Below are positions 23,568 through 32,844 of a DNA stretch of 64,000 bases, in pieces (the stretch's first letter is position 1; each line of letters opens with the position of its first letter). This DNA is from Saccharothrix sp. ALI-22-I (lineage in GTDB: Bacteria > Actinomycetota > Actinomycetes > Mycobacteriales > Pseudonocardiaceae). The stretch spans positions 1 to 64,000 of the forward strand of contig NZ_MTQP01000066.1 of assembly GCF_001984175.1 (NCBI RefSeq). Reading direction: 5' to 3'. A program made the translations under genes and the position numbers. The notes under the pieces are model-generated. The model ran no database searches, had not been told where the DNA came from, and was given only the letters and a program-made list of their open reading frames with translations.

Positions 23568-25390
23568 TCCACGGGGATACCCCAATCGTTCTCCCACTGG
23601 ATCTTTTGGCCGGCCGCGGCGGTGTCGTCCAGCCTGCGGAGGTCTTCCCACGGCACCACGCCGGCCACCAGCTCGGACTTGGACCCGGGCTTCTCGGCCG
23701 GGTAGCTGTAGCTGATCTGCGCACACCACCACTGCTTGCGGGCGCCGTCCTCCTTTGGCACGCACGACTGCTGTGGGTAGTACGACCCGTCAACCCGGAC
23801 GAACGCGTAGAGCTGGCGGTTCGCGTCCACTGTGGTCACCGGCACCGCGCGGCCTGTCGGCTCTGGCGAATCCGTCGGCTCCGGCGGCAACGCCACGGCC
23901 GACGTGACCTCGGTCGTCGACGCGGTCGGGGTCTGCTGAGCCGACTCGGGCGTGCCCATCGTGTAGCCGAGCGCGAACATCCCACCCAGCACGGCGAGCA
24001 CCACCACCGCGGCCGCGATCGCGAGGGGCTTGTTGACGTCCACCCGTCCGAGCGGTCGCCCCGCTCGCCCCAGCTTGGACCGACGGTACCGGCCACGTCC
24101 GGGTTCCCACCGATCGATCGCGGCTACCGCGATCCCCGGCTCGCCGATGTCCCTCGCCGCCAAGCCGACGATCTTCGCGAGCTGCCCGGACTTGCTCTTC
24201 TTGATGAGATCCACCGCGTGCCGCTGCGCGTCTTTGTTGTGCCGGAGATCCTCAAGATCCGGCCCGTACACCGCGTGGAGCACGCCCCGCAGGCTTTCCT
24301 CGGCAGCGGCCTCCATCTCGTGCGCGATCTTGTCCAGCAGTTGCACGCCGACTTCCGCCCGCACCTCCCCGCGGACCCCGGGTCCCTGCATCGACAGCTG
24401 GCTCAATTCGGTCCGAAGCTTGTCGAGGGAGCCGGCGCTGTCGATCAGCCGCTTGCCCCATTGCTTGCCAAGGCTCTGCACCTCATGTCCGCTCCGCGTG
24501 CCCTCGACCGACACCGGCCGGCTCGGTCGCACGCTTTCACTCGGCTGGGGCCAGGGGCCGGCGCCAGCATTGTCGGTCACTGGGGGCGTCGGTGCGGGAA
24601 CCGGGGCACCGTGCAGCAAGGCGTCGACGAGCCGGCACGCCAGAGTCCTGGACGGGCTGTCCTCAGGTTTACGGCGGAGATCGACGACCGTGCGGCGGGC
24701 GACCCCTCGCCCCGGGATCTCCGGCAGGAACACGATCTCCGGCAGGTCCTGGACGGTGTTGTCGTGGCGGTGCTCGTACGTCGAGTACGACCAGGCCCGC
24801 GGCCACCCTGCCAGCCGCAGGTGTTCGTCGGCCGCCGCACGGAGTCCCCACACCATCGCCAGCCGGTTCTCGTCCGGACAGCCGATGATGCTCAGCGGGA
24901 CGGTGGGGTGGTCGAGCAACCGGGCGAGCACCTCGACCAGCTGGTCCTCCATCGGCTCGACCTGCTCCGCCGACCACCGCGCCCGGCGGGCGACCTCGGC
25001 GAGTTCCCGAGCGTTGATCGGGGCCATCGGCCCGGGAGGAGTGTCGGTCCGCCACCCGTCCCAGTCCGCCAGGCCGAGGGAAAGGGACACGTCGAGAACG
25101 GCGGTCGATCCGATCAGCACGTGCACGTTCCCGCGCCCTTCGGAGTGCCCGCGGGTGACCCTGCGCAGGAGCGCCGCCGACCCGTCCGGGAACTTGAGGT
25201 ACGACAGGGCGCTCGACGGCAGCGCTCCCCCTTGGATCGGTTGGAGCCGGGCGTGCTCCTGGAGTCGGGCACGCCATTTCCTCACCTCGGGCTCGTAGAA
25301 CGAGCAGGCGACGATGGTGTGCTTGTTCTCTCCGTAAACCACGCCGAAAAAGGCTTGGTGGACGTTTTCGTCCGGTTGAACCCCGGTCAT
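23558..25390 (-). CDS. GAP1-N2-like GTPase-associated membrane protein
   Basis: A 610-residue protein; ATG 25390 overlaps the GTPase gene by 4 bases. The N-terminus (VHQAFFGVVYGENKHTIVA, SYLKFPDGSAALLRRVTRG, GRGNVHVLIG) has the layout of the GAP1-N domains that accompany DO-GTPases. The middle is helical (RTELSQLSMQGPGVRGE). One TM helix (LAIAAAVVVLAVLGGMFALG, about 452-475) is followed by a Pro/Thr-rich linker and a small domain of about 90 residues with two Cys (QQSCVPKE, WWCAQISYSY) that should lie outside the cell. It is the last gene of the minus-strand operon. The GAP1 assignment is by pattern and neighbourhood. Confidence 0.6.
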   Translation of the reverse strand: MTGVQPDENVHQAFFGVVYGENKHTIVACSFYEPEVRKWRARLQEHARLQPIQGGALPSSALSYLKFPDGSAALLRRVTRGHSEGRGNVHVLIGSTAVLDVSLSLGLADWDGWRTDTPPGPMAPINARELAEVARRARWSAEQVEPMEDQLVEVLARLLDHPTVPLSIIGCPDENRLAMVWGLRAAADEHLRLAGWPRAWSYSTYEHRHDNTVQDLPEIVFLPEIPGRGVARRTVVDLRRKPEDSPSRTLACRLVDALLHGAPVPAPTPPVTDNAGAGPWPQPSESVRPSRPVSVEGTRSGHEVQSLGKQWGKRLIDSAGSLDKLRTELSQLSMQGPGVRGEVRAEVGVQLLDKIAHEMEAAAEESLRGVLHAVYGPDLEDLRHNKDAQRHAVDLIKKSKSGQLAKIVGLAARDIGEPGIAVAAIDRWEPGRGRYRRSKLGRAGRPLGRVDVNKPLAIAAAVVVLAVLGGMFALGYTMGTPESAQQTPTASTTEVTSAVALPPEPTDSPEPTGRAVPVTTVDANRQLYAFVRVDGSYYPQQSCVPKEDGARKQWWCAQISYSYPAEKPGSKSELVAGVVPWEDLRRLDDTAAAGQKIQWENDWGIPVEVP

Positions 25391-26463
25391 GGCATGCCAA
25401 CCTTCCTCGCCTCGGGACCGGTGATCATCCCGGTCATCGCGAGGATCGACACCAGGGGTTCGAGCACCCTGGTCGGGTGAAACCCGTGCGGGAAGTGCTT
25501 CTTCGACGGGACCTTCGGGTCGATGGGGACCGCGTCGCCCCCGCTCGCCGAGACGAAGTGCAGCGTGCACCGCGAGAACTCGTCGAACGGGCGCAAGGAG
25601 GCCGCGGCTCCGACGTGGTGCAGGTAGGCGTACACGTCCCTGGTCTCGGCGCGGATGCGGTCCGCGTTCAGGTCGGTCTCGTCCCCCCGGTGCAGCCAGC
25701 GCTCGGCCGGCGGCACGTACCTCAGCCGGTCGGACTTCGTCACCGCGATCACCGCGGGCAACTGGTTGCCGGACAACTGGCCGATGGCCTGCTCGAACGA
25801 CCCGTTCTCGCTCGCCGCCGACGACTGCCCGGTCTCCAGCGGGTCCTCCGAGGCGTGGACGAAGATCACCGCCGTCGTCGCGATCAGGAACCGGTTGACC
25901 CGTGGGTCGGTGCTCTCCAGGTCTTCGCCCGCGACGTCGAAGAACGTCACCGGACGCTGACCGCCCGGACCGCGCAACAGCAGGATGTCCGCGGCTTCGA
26001 CGATGCCGTTGCCCGTGCCCGCGAGCGCGTCACCCCGCTCGAACGGCACGATGAAGTCGTCGCGGAACGTCTTGTGCCTGCGGAAGTCCAGCGCGCTGAC
26101 GGTAACCCCGTGCGCCGTGAGCCCGTTGAGGTAGGCCTGCCGGATCATCGCGGTCAGCAGGTGGGTCTTGCCCGAGATCGGGGCGCCGACGAGGCCGATC
26201 ACCAGCGGATCACCGTAGTCGGCGTAGGTCGCCGGCAGGTAGTGCTCCGCGGTGTCCTCGGACGGGTTCGGGCACAGCCGATACCCCTTGCGCACCAGGT
26301 TGTCCCGCTTCGCCTGGGGCAACGCCGAGACGTCGACCACCTCGTAGCGGTCGTTGCGCTCATCGTGGAGCGAGATGAGGGGGTCGTCGGGCCACACGAA
26401 CTCGTCCGCGCAGACAGGGCAACGCATGTGCCGAGGGGGCCGCCCCCGGAGGGGAGCAGTCAT
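25387..26463 (-). CDS. DO-GTPase-type P-loop NTPase with N-terminal Cys motif
   Basis: A 358-residue protein; ATG 26463 overlaps the upstream gene. The N-terminus has CPVC (15-18) and a further Cys64, suggesting a small metal site. The GTPase core shows Walker A GAPISGKT (93-100), a G3 DVAGE (from 176) and TKSD (242-245) in place of NKxD. The arrangement (long insert between G1 and G3, VTFFDVAGED) is that of the double-GTPase family found in actinobacterial NTP-dependent conflict loci. Soluble. A GAP1-like protein follows and a pseudokinase precedes it, each with a 4-base overlap. Confidence 0.8.
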   Translation of the reverse strand: MTAPLRGRPPRHMRCPVCADEFVWPDDPLISLHDERNDRYEVVDVSALPQAKRDNLVRKGYRLCPNPSEDTAEHYLPATYADYGDPLVIGLVGAPISGKTHLLTAMIRQAYLNGLTAHGVTVSALDFRRHKTFRDDFIVPFERGDALAGTGNGIVEAADILLLRGPGGQRPVTFFDVAGEDLESTDPRVNRFLIATTAVIFVHASEDPLETGQSSAASENGSFEQAIGQLSGNQLPAVIAVTKSDRLRYVPPAERWLHRGDETDLNADRIRAETRDVYAYLHHVGAAASLRPFDEFSRCTLHFVSASGGDAVPIDPKVPSKKHFPHGFHPTRVLEPLVSILAMTGMITGPEARKVGMP

Positions 26464-27440
26464 GTCAACACCACCACTCCGATGATCAGCACGCTCACCA
26501 GGAACACCGCCGCGAACAACTGGAAGAACCGCTTCCCACGCCAACCCGGCGGCGTGGGTGCCGCCGGGGGTGACTCGTTCGCGGACACGGTCGGTCCGCG
26601 CTTGCGGGCGCAGACCCGTTCGAACAACGCACGGCCGTCGGCGAACCTGGCGTCCGGGTCGACGGAGGGCGGCACGTGGTTGTCGGCGTGCATGCGGCCG
26701 AGCAGGTCCGCGGCGGTCGGCCGTCGGTCCACCGGGTTGTCGAAGACGGGATCGAGGAGTTCCCGCAACCGCTGCGGGTCCCGGCTGCGGTCCTGCCGTG
26801 TCCCGCCGATGTGCAAACCCCTGATCAGGAGGGCGGCGCCCCACAGGTCGTCGCGTTCGTCCACGACACCCGTCCCGGCGGCCTGCTCCGGCGAGCGAGC
26901 CCCCGAGGCGCCCCCGCGCCGTGGCTCACCGACGCGTTCGGCGGACTCGAAGTCGACCAGCTGCACGTGCCCGTCGTCCCAGCGCACCGAGTCGACGGTC
27001 ACCGCGCCGTGCACGACACCCGCCTGCGCGGTCAGCTGCAAAGCCCGGAGCAGTCCGCTTTCGAACCGCCTGCGCTGGGTGTCGTCGAACCGGGTGATCT
27101 GCGGGGACGCCGGCGCTCCGACGTACTCGCGCAGCAGCACGAACGGTTCCTCGGCGTCGACGTTGTACGCCACGAGCTGCGCCAGCTCGGCCGGGTACCG
27201 CTCGGGGAAGACCTGGCCGAGCCGGGTGCCCGCACGGATCTCGTTGTGCAGCAGGTCGTACAGCCGGGGGTTGCGGCTGCCCGCCGCGCGCGAGACGTAC
27301 TTGCGCACGTACAGCCGCCCGTTCACCTTGACCAGCCGCTGTTCCAGCGCGGCTCCCGGCGTGACGAACTCGTTGAGGTCCTCGACCTCGATCTCGGCCA
27401 ACACGCCGGTCACGTACCGGCAGCGCACCACCTCGGTCAT
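26460..27440 (-). CDS. Kinase-fold protein lacking catalytic residues, with C-terminal TM
   Basis: A 326-residue protein. It has the order of a Hanks kinase: RLYVRKYV (Lys in the beta-3 place), VLLREYV hinge, GVVHGAVTVDSV where HRD is expected, VQLVDFES in place of DFG, and DDLWGAALLI for the DxWxxG helix. The catalytic Asp of HRD is absent and DFG is DFE, so it is most likely a pseudokinase. The tail (FFQLFAAVFLVSVLIIGVVV) is a single TM helix at the extreme C-terminus. It may be a membrane-bound scaffold or a decoy for the active kinase in the facing operon. Confidence 0.75.
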   Translation of the reverse strand: MTEVVRCRYVTGVLAEIEVEDLNEFVTPGAALEQRLVKVNGRLYVRKYVSRAAGSRNPRLYDLLHNEIRAGTRLGQVFPERYPAELAQLVAYNVDAEEPFVLLREYVGAPASPQITRFDDTQRRRFESGLLRALQLTAQAGVVHGAVTVDSVRWDDGHVQLVDFESAERVGEPRRGGASGARSPEQAAGTGVVDERDDLWGAALLIRGLHIGGTRQDRSRDPQRLRELLDPVFDNPVDRRPTAADLLGRMHADNHVPPSVDPDARFADGRALFERVCARKRGPTVSANESPPAAPTPPGWRGKRFFQLFAAVFLVSVLIIGVVVLT

Positions 27441-29648
27441 CTACCGCACACCACCCAACACCTGACGCACCGACTCGGGCCGCAACGGCAGCAGCCGCAC
27501 GGTGCCGACGAAGTCCCCGCCCTCGCTCCACACCACGCCCGGGTCGGCGACGAGCGCCTTGTGCGCGCCGTCGCGTTCGAGCACCTGCCGCAATCGCGCC
27601 GGAGCGAATCGGACCAGGCCCGGCTCGGTCACGGTGCTGAGGTAACCGAGCTGGCCGCTGCGGCACAGCTGCGTCATGTCGCTGCTCCCGTCGGAGCGCA
27701 GCGCGGCCAGCGCGACCGGCGACTCCGACCAGACGCGCCCCATCAGCGCGTCCCGCGGCCCCGGGTCGTGGCTGAACCTGGTCGCGGTCATCAGGCCGTT
27801 GCGCCGGACGTCCCCGCCGTACTCGGCGAGCAGCCGGTCCAGCCGCTGGGCGTACAGCCCTTGCGGCGTGGGCATGACCGCCGCCGCGGCCGGCCAGGCG
27901 GGTTCCAGCGCGCTGCGGCAGACGTCGACCAGATCGCTGCGAACGACGGCGTACAACTCCTGGGGAACCGGCCGCACCATCCGGGCGTGATCGCCGGCCG
28001 AGACCTCCAGTGCCACGAAGAGCCGGTTGCCCGCGTCTCCGAGCGTGGTGGCGATCTCCTCCAGGCCGCCCGCGACCTCGGCGGCCGCGGCGGCGAGGGC
28101 CCGCCTGCGCTGCATCGGCAGCCACTCGCGTGCCGTCACCTCCTCGGCGGTCCGGGTCAGGTCACCGACCGCGGCGCGCAGTTGCGCCACCCTCAGTCGA
28201 CCGCGCCAGTCCTGCACCGCCGAACGCCAGCTCAGCACGACGACCGCCGCGCTGAGCAGGACGGTGAGCACGGCGGCGACCGGGGTGACCCACGGCGGCA
28301 CGTCCACCAGCCACCCGGCCAGCTGCACGGCGAACATCTGCCCCACGACGATTCCGAACACCGTCCCGAGAACGCCGGCGACCCCGTACGTGATCACGGC
28401 CGGGGGCAGTGCGGCCTCCAGACCGCACTCGGCCTCCGGTCCCGGCCGCCGCGCCAGCAGCAGCCAACCCGACCCGAACCACCCCGCGGCGAGCAGGCCG
28501 CCCGCCACCCAGCCCAGCCAGCCGGACCCGATCAGCAGGGTCAGCAGGGCACAGGCCACGAAGATCAGCGGCAAGGTCACCAGCGGGAGCGGCCAGGTGC
28601 GGAACCGCGGCATCTCCAGGCTCAGCGGGCCGCGCCGCTGCACCTCGTCCACCGCCGCCGTGCACCCCTGCGGACCGCTGTTCACGGCCACCAGCCGCAG
28701 GTCCTGTGCCAGCGCGGAAAGCGCGGCCCCCGCGTCGAGCCTGGCGTCGACGGCCTGCTTCAGATCCGCCGCGATCTCGCCGCCGTCGACCTCGCGGGGA
28801 CGCGGCACTCCGAGCGCCACCACCTCCTCGAACGACGGACGCCCGACCTGGAGGTGGCCGTCCATGCGGTTGAGCAGCTCGGCCACCGCGCGGCGGTAGT
28901 TCTCCACCGCCTGACCCGCCCAGACCACCTGGCTGCCCAGTCGTTCGGTCGAGCGGGGCGAGTAGAGCAACGCCTTCGTCGTCCCGAGCGTGCGGGCCAA
29001 CTCGGCGACTTGGTCCAGCCGCCGCAACGCCTCCGTCCGCGAGGTCTGCACCGGCCCGGACAGCACCGCGCCATCCCGGCTGCTCGGCAGGTAGGAGCGG
29101 CCGATCGACGCGCCGAGGTCGTGCGGCACCGAGTGCTCCGGCGCGCACAGCGACGCGACCGCCGCGGCCCGCGCTTCGGCGAGCTCCACCGGGTCGGCGG
29201 CGCTGGACACCAGCCGGATGCCGGGGTTGACCGCCGCACTGGACAGCCCCTCCGCCACCGCGACCACCTGGTCGAACAGTGTCGGCACCCGCAACGCGGC
29301 GACCAGGCTGTCCAAGGCGTCACCCGGCTGTTCGACCGGCCGCGGGACCGATCGCTCCGGCGCCCAGTCCACGCCCTGGGTGTCACCGACCCACAGGACG
29401 GTGGCGTGCCGCAGTGCCGGCGGCACGGAGAGCACCACCCCGTCGAGCGGGTTCTCCGTGCTCGCCTCGCCGACCGCGACGCACACGACGGCCGTCACCA
29501 TGTCCTCGGCCAGCAGCGACAGGTAGGTCTCCGCGTGCTCCACCAGAGCACTGGCGTGGTCGATGACCACGACACCGCCGGCCACCACGTCCGGTGGCTC
29601 GGCATCCGGGTCGCGCAGGTCGACCAGAACGATCCTCGACGTGTTCAT
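27441..29648 (-). CDS. Large membrane protein of unknown function
   Basis: A 735-residue protein; ATG 29648 overlaps the tubulin-like stop, and its own stop is directly followed by the next start. The N-terminal 360 residues are soluble alpha/beta (VVVIDHASALVEHAETYLSL, ATVLWVGDTQGVDW). Four to six hydrophobic segments lie about 365-510 (PLPLVTLPLIFVACALLTLL, VGQMFAVQLAGWLVDVPPW). The C-terminal 220 residues are soluble and helical, ending in a beta-rich stretch. No enzyme motif seen. The N-half resembles a Rossmann-like or vWA-like module without a MIDAS. Its place between the tubulin-like and GTPase genes suggests a membrane platform. Confidence 0.7.
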   Translation of the reverse strand: MNTSRIVLVDLRDPDAEPPDVVAGGVVVIDHASALVEHAETYLSLLAEDMVTAVVCVAVGEASTENPLDGVVLSVPPALRHATVLWVGDTQGVDWAPERSVPRPVEQPGDALDSLVAALRVPTLFDQVVAVAEGLSSAAVNPGIRLVSSAADPVELAEARAAAVASLCAPEHSVPHDLGASIGRSYLPSSRDGAVLSGPVQTSRTEALRRLDQVAELARTLGTTKALLYSPRSTERLGSQVVWAGQAVENYRRAVAELLNRMDGHLQVGRPSFEEVVALGVPRPREVDGGEIAADLKQAVDARLDAGAALSALAQDLRLVAVNSGPQGCTAAVDEVQRRGPLSLEMPRFRTWPLPLVTLPLIFVACALLTLLIGSGWLGWVAGGLLAAGWFGSGWLLLARRPGPEAECGLEAALPPAVITYGVAGVLGTVFGIVVGQMFAVQLAGWLVDVPPWVTPVAAVLTVLLSAAVVVLSWRSAVQDWRGRLRVAQLRAAVGDLTRTAEEVTAREWLPMQRRRALAAAAAEVAGGLEEIATTLGDAGNRLFVALEVSAGDHARMVRPVPQELYAVVRSDLVDVCRSALEPAWPAAAAVMPTPQGLYAQRLDRLLAEYGGDVRRNGLMTATRFSHDPGPRDALMGRVWSESPVALAALRSDGSSDMTQLCRSGQLGYLSTVTEPGLVRFAPARLRQVLERDGAHKALVADPGVVWSEGGDFVGTVRLLPLRPESVRQVLGGVR

Positions 29649-32600
29649 GCCGATGCGTCACCGCCCAGGCCTTCCGCGAAGTCCACCTGTTCGCGCAGGT
29701 CGAGCAGGTTCTTCGCGGTGGCGCCGACGTGCTGGTGCAGCGCGGCCGGTAGCGTCCTTGACCAGAACTCCCGGAAGACGGCGAGCTGCGGGTCCTGGCT
29801 GAGCACCCGGTTCTGCTCGGCTTCCTTGATCTTGAGCAGCTCCGGCCCGGCGAGGTCCACGATCGCGGCGAACTCCGGTGCGGGCGGCGACGGCGACCGG
29901 TCGGCCTGGGCAGGGATCGTCGACATGAGCCTGGACGCGAGACCGCGCCGGGTCGGGTTGTCGTCGGTGAGCACCCAGCGCTCGTAGGCCTGCAACACGC
30001 TGGCCCACGACGACAGCGCGCCGATCGGCGTCAGCTCCAGCTTCATCGACACCGCCTCCCGGCTGCCGATCAGCACGGTGATGTGGCGCGGGCTGGCGGG
30101 ATCGCCGGAGACGAAGACCTTGCCGTCCCACGCCGCGCAGAGCAGCCGGTGCAGCACGTGCTGCCGGTCCTGCTCACCCATGAGCAGGTAGTCGCTGTCC
30201 TGGCTCAGCCTGCGCCGCCAGGCAAGGCTGTCCTGCGGCTGCGGGTGGCGCTGCGCCTCCGCCCAGAGCTTGATGACCCGGCGCAGCTCGGGCACCTCGG
30301 TGATGCCCATCGAACTGCGGTTGAGCACCACGATCATCGAGTCGGCCTGCACGGCGCGGAACTCCGGCTCACCGACCATGTCGATCGGCAGCGAGACCTC
30401 GCGGCGCAGGAACCGCTCGATGTCCGCGTTCTCCTGCGCGGACGGGTAGGTGAACAGCGCCTTGAGCGGCGCGTGCCCGTCCGGCGCGAAACCACCGGGC
30501 ACCAGCTCCGCCAGCTTCTGCCGGAACCTGTTCAGATCCGGCTCGGCGACCGTGTTGTTGTCCCGCCGCTGCACGGCGTTCGCCAGCAGGTCCTCCATCC
30601 GCGGCACCAGCGCGGGCCGGGTGCGGTCGCTGGGACGCACGCGTTCGGCGACGGCCTCCTTGATCCGCTGGCGGACGCGCGCGACCGCGGCCTCCGGGTC
30701 CTTCTGGCCCGCGTCGAACGCCTCGGTCCAGCCGTCCCGCCCGAGGATCAGGTTGAGCAGGTGGCCCTCGTGCGCGTTCGGGCCGAGGTGCTGCGAGAAA
30801 TCCTCCTTCAGCCGCAACAGCACCGTCTGGTAGAAGCCCTCCAGGCCGCGATCCTCCTGCGGCAGCAGGTAGGTGACGCCGACGCGCGACTTGTAGAGGT
30901 CCTGCGACCGCAGGTCGAACTGCGCGGGGTCGTTGCGGGCGTGCGTGACGAACGCGTCGTGGATCGCCCGGAACTCCTCGATGAACGCTTGCCACGGCCG
31001 GTCCCACAGCCGGTGGCTGTCGTTCCACGCCGCGTTCCAGATCCGCCGCGACTGCCAGGCGTACCAGGCGTCCTGCTGCCGCATCACGGCCTGCACGGGC
31101 TCGTCGGCGATCCGCAGCCGTTGCATGAACTTCTTCTGCAGGTTGTTCGGCAGCGGGGCGGAAGCGGAGTTCAGCCCCGGCGGTGCCGCGGGCGGCACCC
31201 GCCACGTCTCCAGCAGCGAGCGGAACCCGCCCTTGTCCAACGGGTCGGCGAGGTCGCGGTGGCCGAAAACGGTGCGGTGCAACCGGAACAGGTCCAGCTC
31301 CCGGAACAGAACCCTGGCGGCGGCCGACGGGTTGAACTCCTGCGCCAGCGTCGCGACCGGCCCGCCGAGTTTGTCCTTGTCGCGGTCGATGTTGGCGCCG
31401 ATCGCGTTGGCGCGCTCGGTCAGCGCCGCGATCACCGGCCCGTAGCCGACCGGGTTGCCCTGCGGCGGGATTCGGGCGGGCGTCGCCTCCAACAACCGGT
31501 CCAGGCCCGCCGCGCTGATGAACTGCCGGATGTGCGCCTTGTTCGTCTCGGCGGCGCCCGGCGGCACGAGCAGCTCGTTGACCGCGTTGGCGAGCAGGTG
31601 CGAGCTGACCACGTCGGTCAACTCCAGCACCGGCGTGGTCAGCGCGGCCACCGCACTCGTGGTCACACCCCGGCGGCCGACACCGGTGTCCGCGGTGGCG
31701 TGGCGGTCCACCTTGCTGTTGATGAAACCGTCCGCGAAGGACTGGTAGGGGCGGTTGGCGCCGTCCTCGTCGTCGTCCTGCTCGGTGGGGCCCGCGCCGA
31801 TCAGCGACGTCATCAACGAGACCATCGACCGGTTGAGGTCGTCGCGGCGCACCCCGCCGACCGGGCGGCCGAACAGGAACGCGGTCTGCACCGTGTTCGG
31901 CGCCAGCTGCACCTGGTCCAGCTTCGGGTAGCGCACGGACACGGCGCCGTGCGTTCCCTTGTGGTCCAACGCGTCCGGTGAGCCTTGCGCGTTCTGGTCG
32001 TCGATCAACCGGAACAGGTCGACCAGCGCGGAGCCCGCGTTGAGATCGGCCGGACGGCCGCCGCCCTGCCCGTCGTCGAACGCCGACGGCATGAGCACCA
32101 GCGGGTAGATCTCGGCCTGCTTCCCGCCGCGCTGCATCAGGTCGCCGATCAGGTGCAGGTAGTCGTAGAAGATCCCGCTGCCGGTGCCACCGGCCACCGA
32201 GAACACCACGAACACGATCACCGTGTCGACCCGCTGGGTGCGCTTGCCGCTCACCACGTAGAGGTCGCCGGCGGACTCGTTGATGTCCGCCAACGCGGCC
32301 TTGATCCCGAGCAGCGCCGTGTCCGGGTTGCGCCGGATCGTCTCGAACAGCACGCCGCGCCCGACGGTCGGCAGCTGGCCCGCGCCGCGCACCAGCGGAC
32401 CGATCCGCGGGTCGCTCTCCTTGGAGGGCAACCAGCGGATGGCGTCCTCGTCGATGTTGATCCGCAGGCTCTGCGCCACGTCGGCGGAGTTGCCCAACCG
32501 GGCCGGCACCAGGTCGGCGATCTGGTGCATCGTCTTCTGCGCCGCCTGCTCGTGCTCCCGTCCGGGGACCACCTCCCGCCGGACGCGTTGCAGCTCGTTC

Positions 32601-32797
32601 GCGCTGAGGTCGGCGTACACGAACTGCAGGCACGACGGCAGCTGGTACGGCAGGAAGTTCGGGTTCTGGATGTCGGCCAGCAGCCTGGTGCCGTCCGGAC
32701 CGCAGAGCTCCTCGCGCAGGCGCTTCTCCAGCTCGGCGCCGACCTTGCAGCCCGTCCCGCCGAGTCCGACGAACATCATCGGTTGATAGATCCTCAT
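29645..32797 (-). CDS. Tubulin/FtsZ-superfamily protein (Tubulin_2 type)
   Basis: A 1050-residue protein from ATG 32797. It opens with MRIYQPMMFVGLGGTG, the first GTPase loop, and has the tubulin signature GGTGSG (203-208) in VVFSVAGGTGSGIFYDYL. These are the features of the tubulin-like family seen in actinobacterial conflict operons, not of cell-division FtsZ, which is about 400 residues. The remaining 750 residues are mainly helical (KEAVAERVRPSDRTRP, VSLPIDMVGEPEF) and may form an oligomer or sensor arm. No TM. It should bind GTP and polymerise or act as a switch; this is family knowledge. Confidence 0.85.
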   Translation of the reverse strand: MRIYQPMMFVGLGGTGCKVGAELEKRLREELCGPDGTRLLADIQNPNFLPYQLPSCLQFVYADLSANELQRVRREVVPGREHEQAAQKTMHQIADLVPARLGNSADVAQSLRINIDEDAIRWLPSKESDPRIGPLVRGAGQLPTVGRGVLFETIRRNPDTALLGIKAALADINESAGDLYVVSGKRTQRVDTVIVFVVFSVAGGTGSGIFYDYLHLIGDLMQRGGKQAEIYPLVLMPSAFDDGQGGGRPADLNAGSALVDLFRLIDDQNAQGSPDALDHKGTHGAVSVRYPKLDQVQLAPNTVQTAFLFGRPVGGVRRDDLNRSMVSLMTSLIGAGPTEQDDDEDGANRPYQSFADGFINSKVDRHATADTGVGRRGVTTSAVAALTTPVLELTDVVSSHLLANAVNELLVPPGAAETNKAHIRQFISAAGLDRLLEATPARIPPQGNPVGYGPVIAALTERANAIGANIDRDKDKLGGPVATLAQEFNPSAAARVLFRELDLFRLHRTVFGHRDLADPLDKGGFRSLLETWRVPPAAPPGLNSASAPLPNNLQKKFMQRLRIADEPVQAVMRQQDAWYAWQSRRIWNAAWNDSHRLWDRPWQAFIEEFRAIHDAFVTHARNDPAQFDLRSQDLYKSRVGVTYLLPQEDRGLEGFYQTVLLRLKEDFSQHLGPNAHEGHLLNLILGRDGWTEAFDAGQKDPEAAVARVRQRIKEAVAERVRPSDRTRPALVPRMEDLLANAVQRRDNNTVAEPDLNRFRQKLAELVPGGFAPDGHAPLKALFTYPSAQENADIERFLRREVSLPIDMVGEPEFRAVQADSMIVVLNRSSMGITEVPELRRVIKLWAEAQRHPQPQDSLAWRRRLSQDSDYLLMGEQDRQHVLHRLLCAAWDGKVFVSGDPASPRHITVLIGSREAVSMKLELTPIGALSSWASVLQAYERWVLTDDNPTRRGLASRLMSTIPAQADRSPSPPAPEFAAIVDLAGPELLKIKEAEQNRVLSQDPQLAVFREFWSRTLPAALHQHVGATAKNLLDLREQVDFAEGLGGDASA

Positions 32798-32844
32798 TAC
32801 GGCATCGTCCTCACGGTCGCAGGCCGGACAACTGTGTTGGTCAT
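32797..32844 (-). CDS. 15-residue bridging ORF
   Basis: ATG 32844 overlaps the upstream gene's stop by 4 bases (ATGA) and its own TAA shares one base with the next ATG (TAATG). It encodes MTNTVVRPATVRTMP. A GGGGGAAGAG sequence precedes it. Its tight fit between two genes suggests it carries ribosomes across to the tubulin-like gene, whatever the peptide does. Confidence 0.45.
   Translation of the reverse strand: MTNTVVRPATVRTMP

Noticed and set aside
26676-29987. 1103-codon plus-strand frame opposite the pseudokinase and membrane protein genes
   Set aside because: Low-complexity translation with no start signal. The minus-strand genes are coupled to each other.
29645-32797. Tubulin-like gene as cell-division ftsZ
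   Set aside because: It is 1050 residues long with a different N-terminus and no cell-division neighbours (ftsQ, ftsA-like or sepF).
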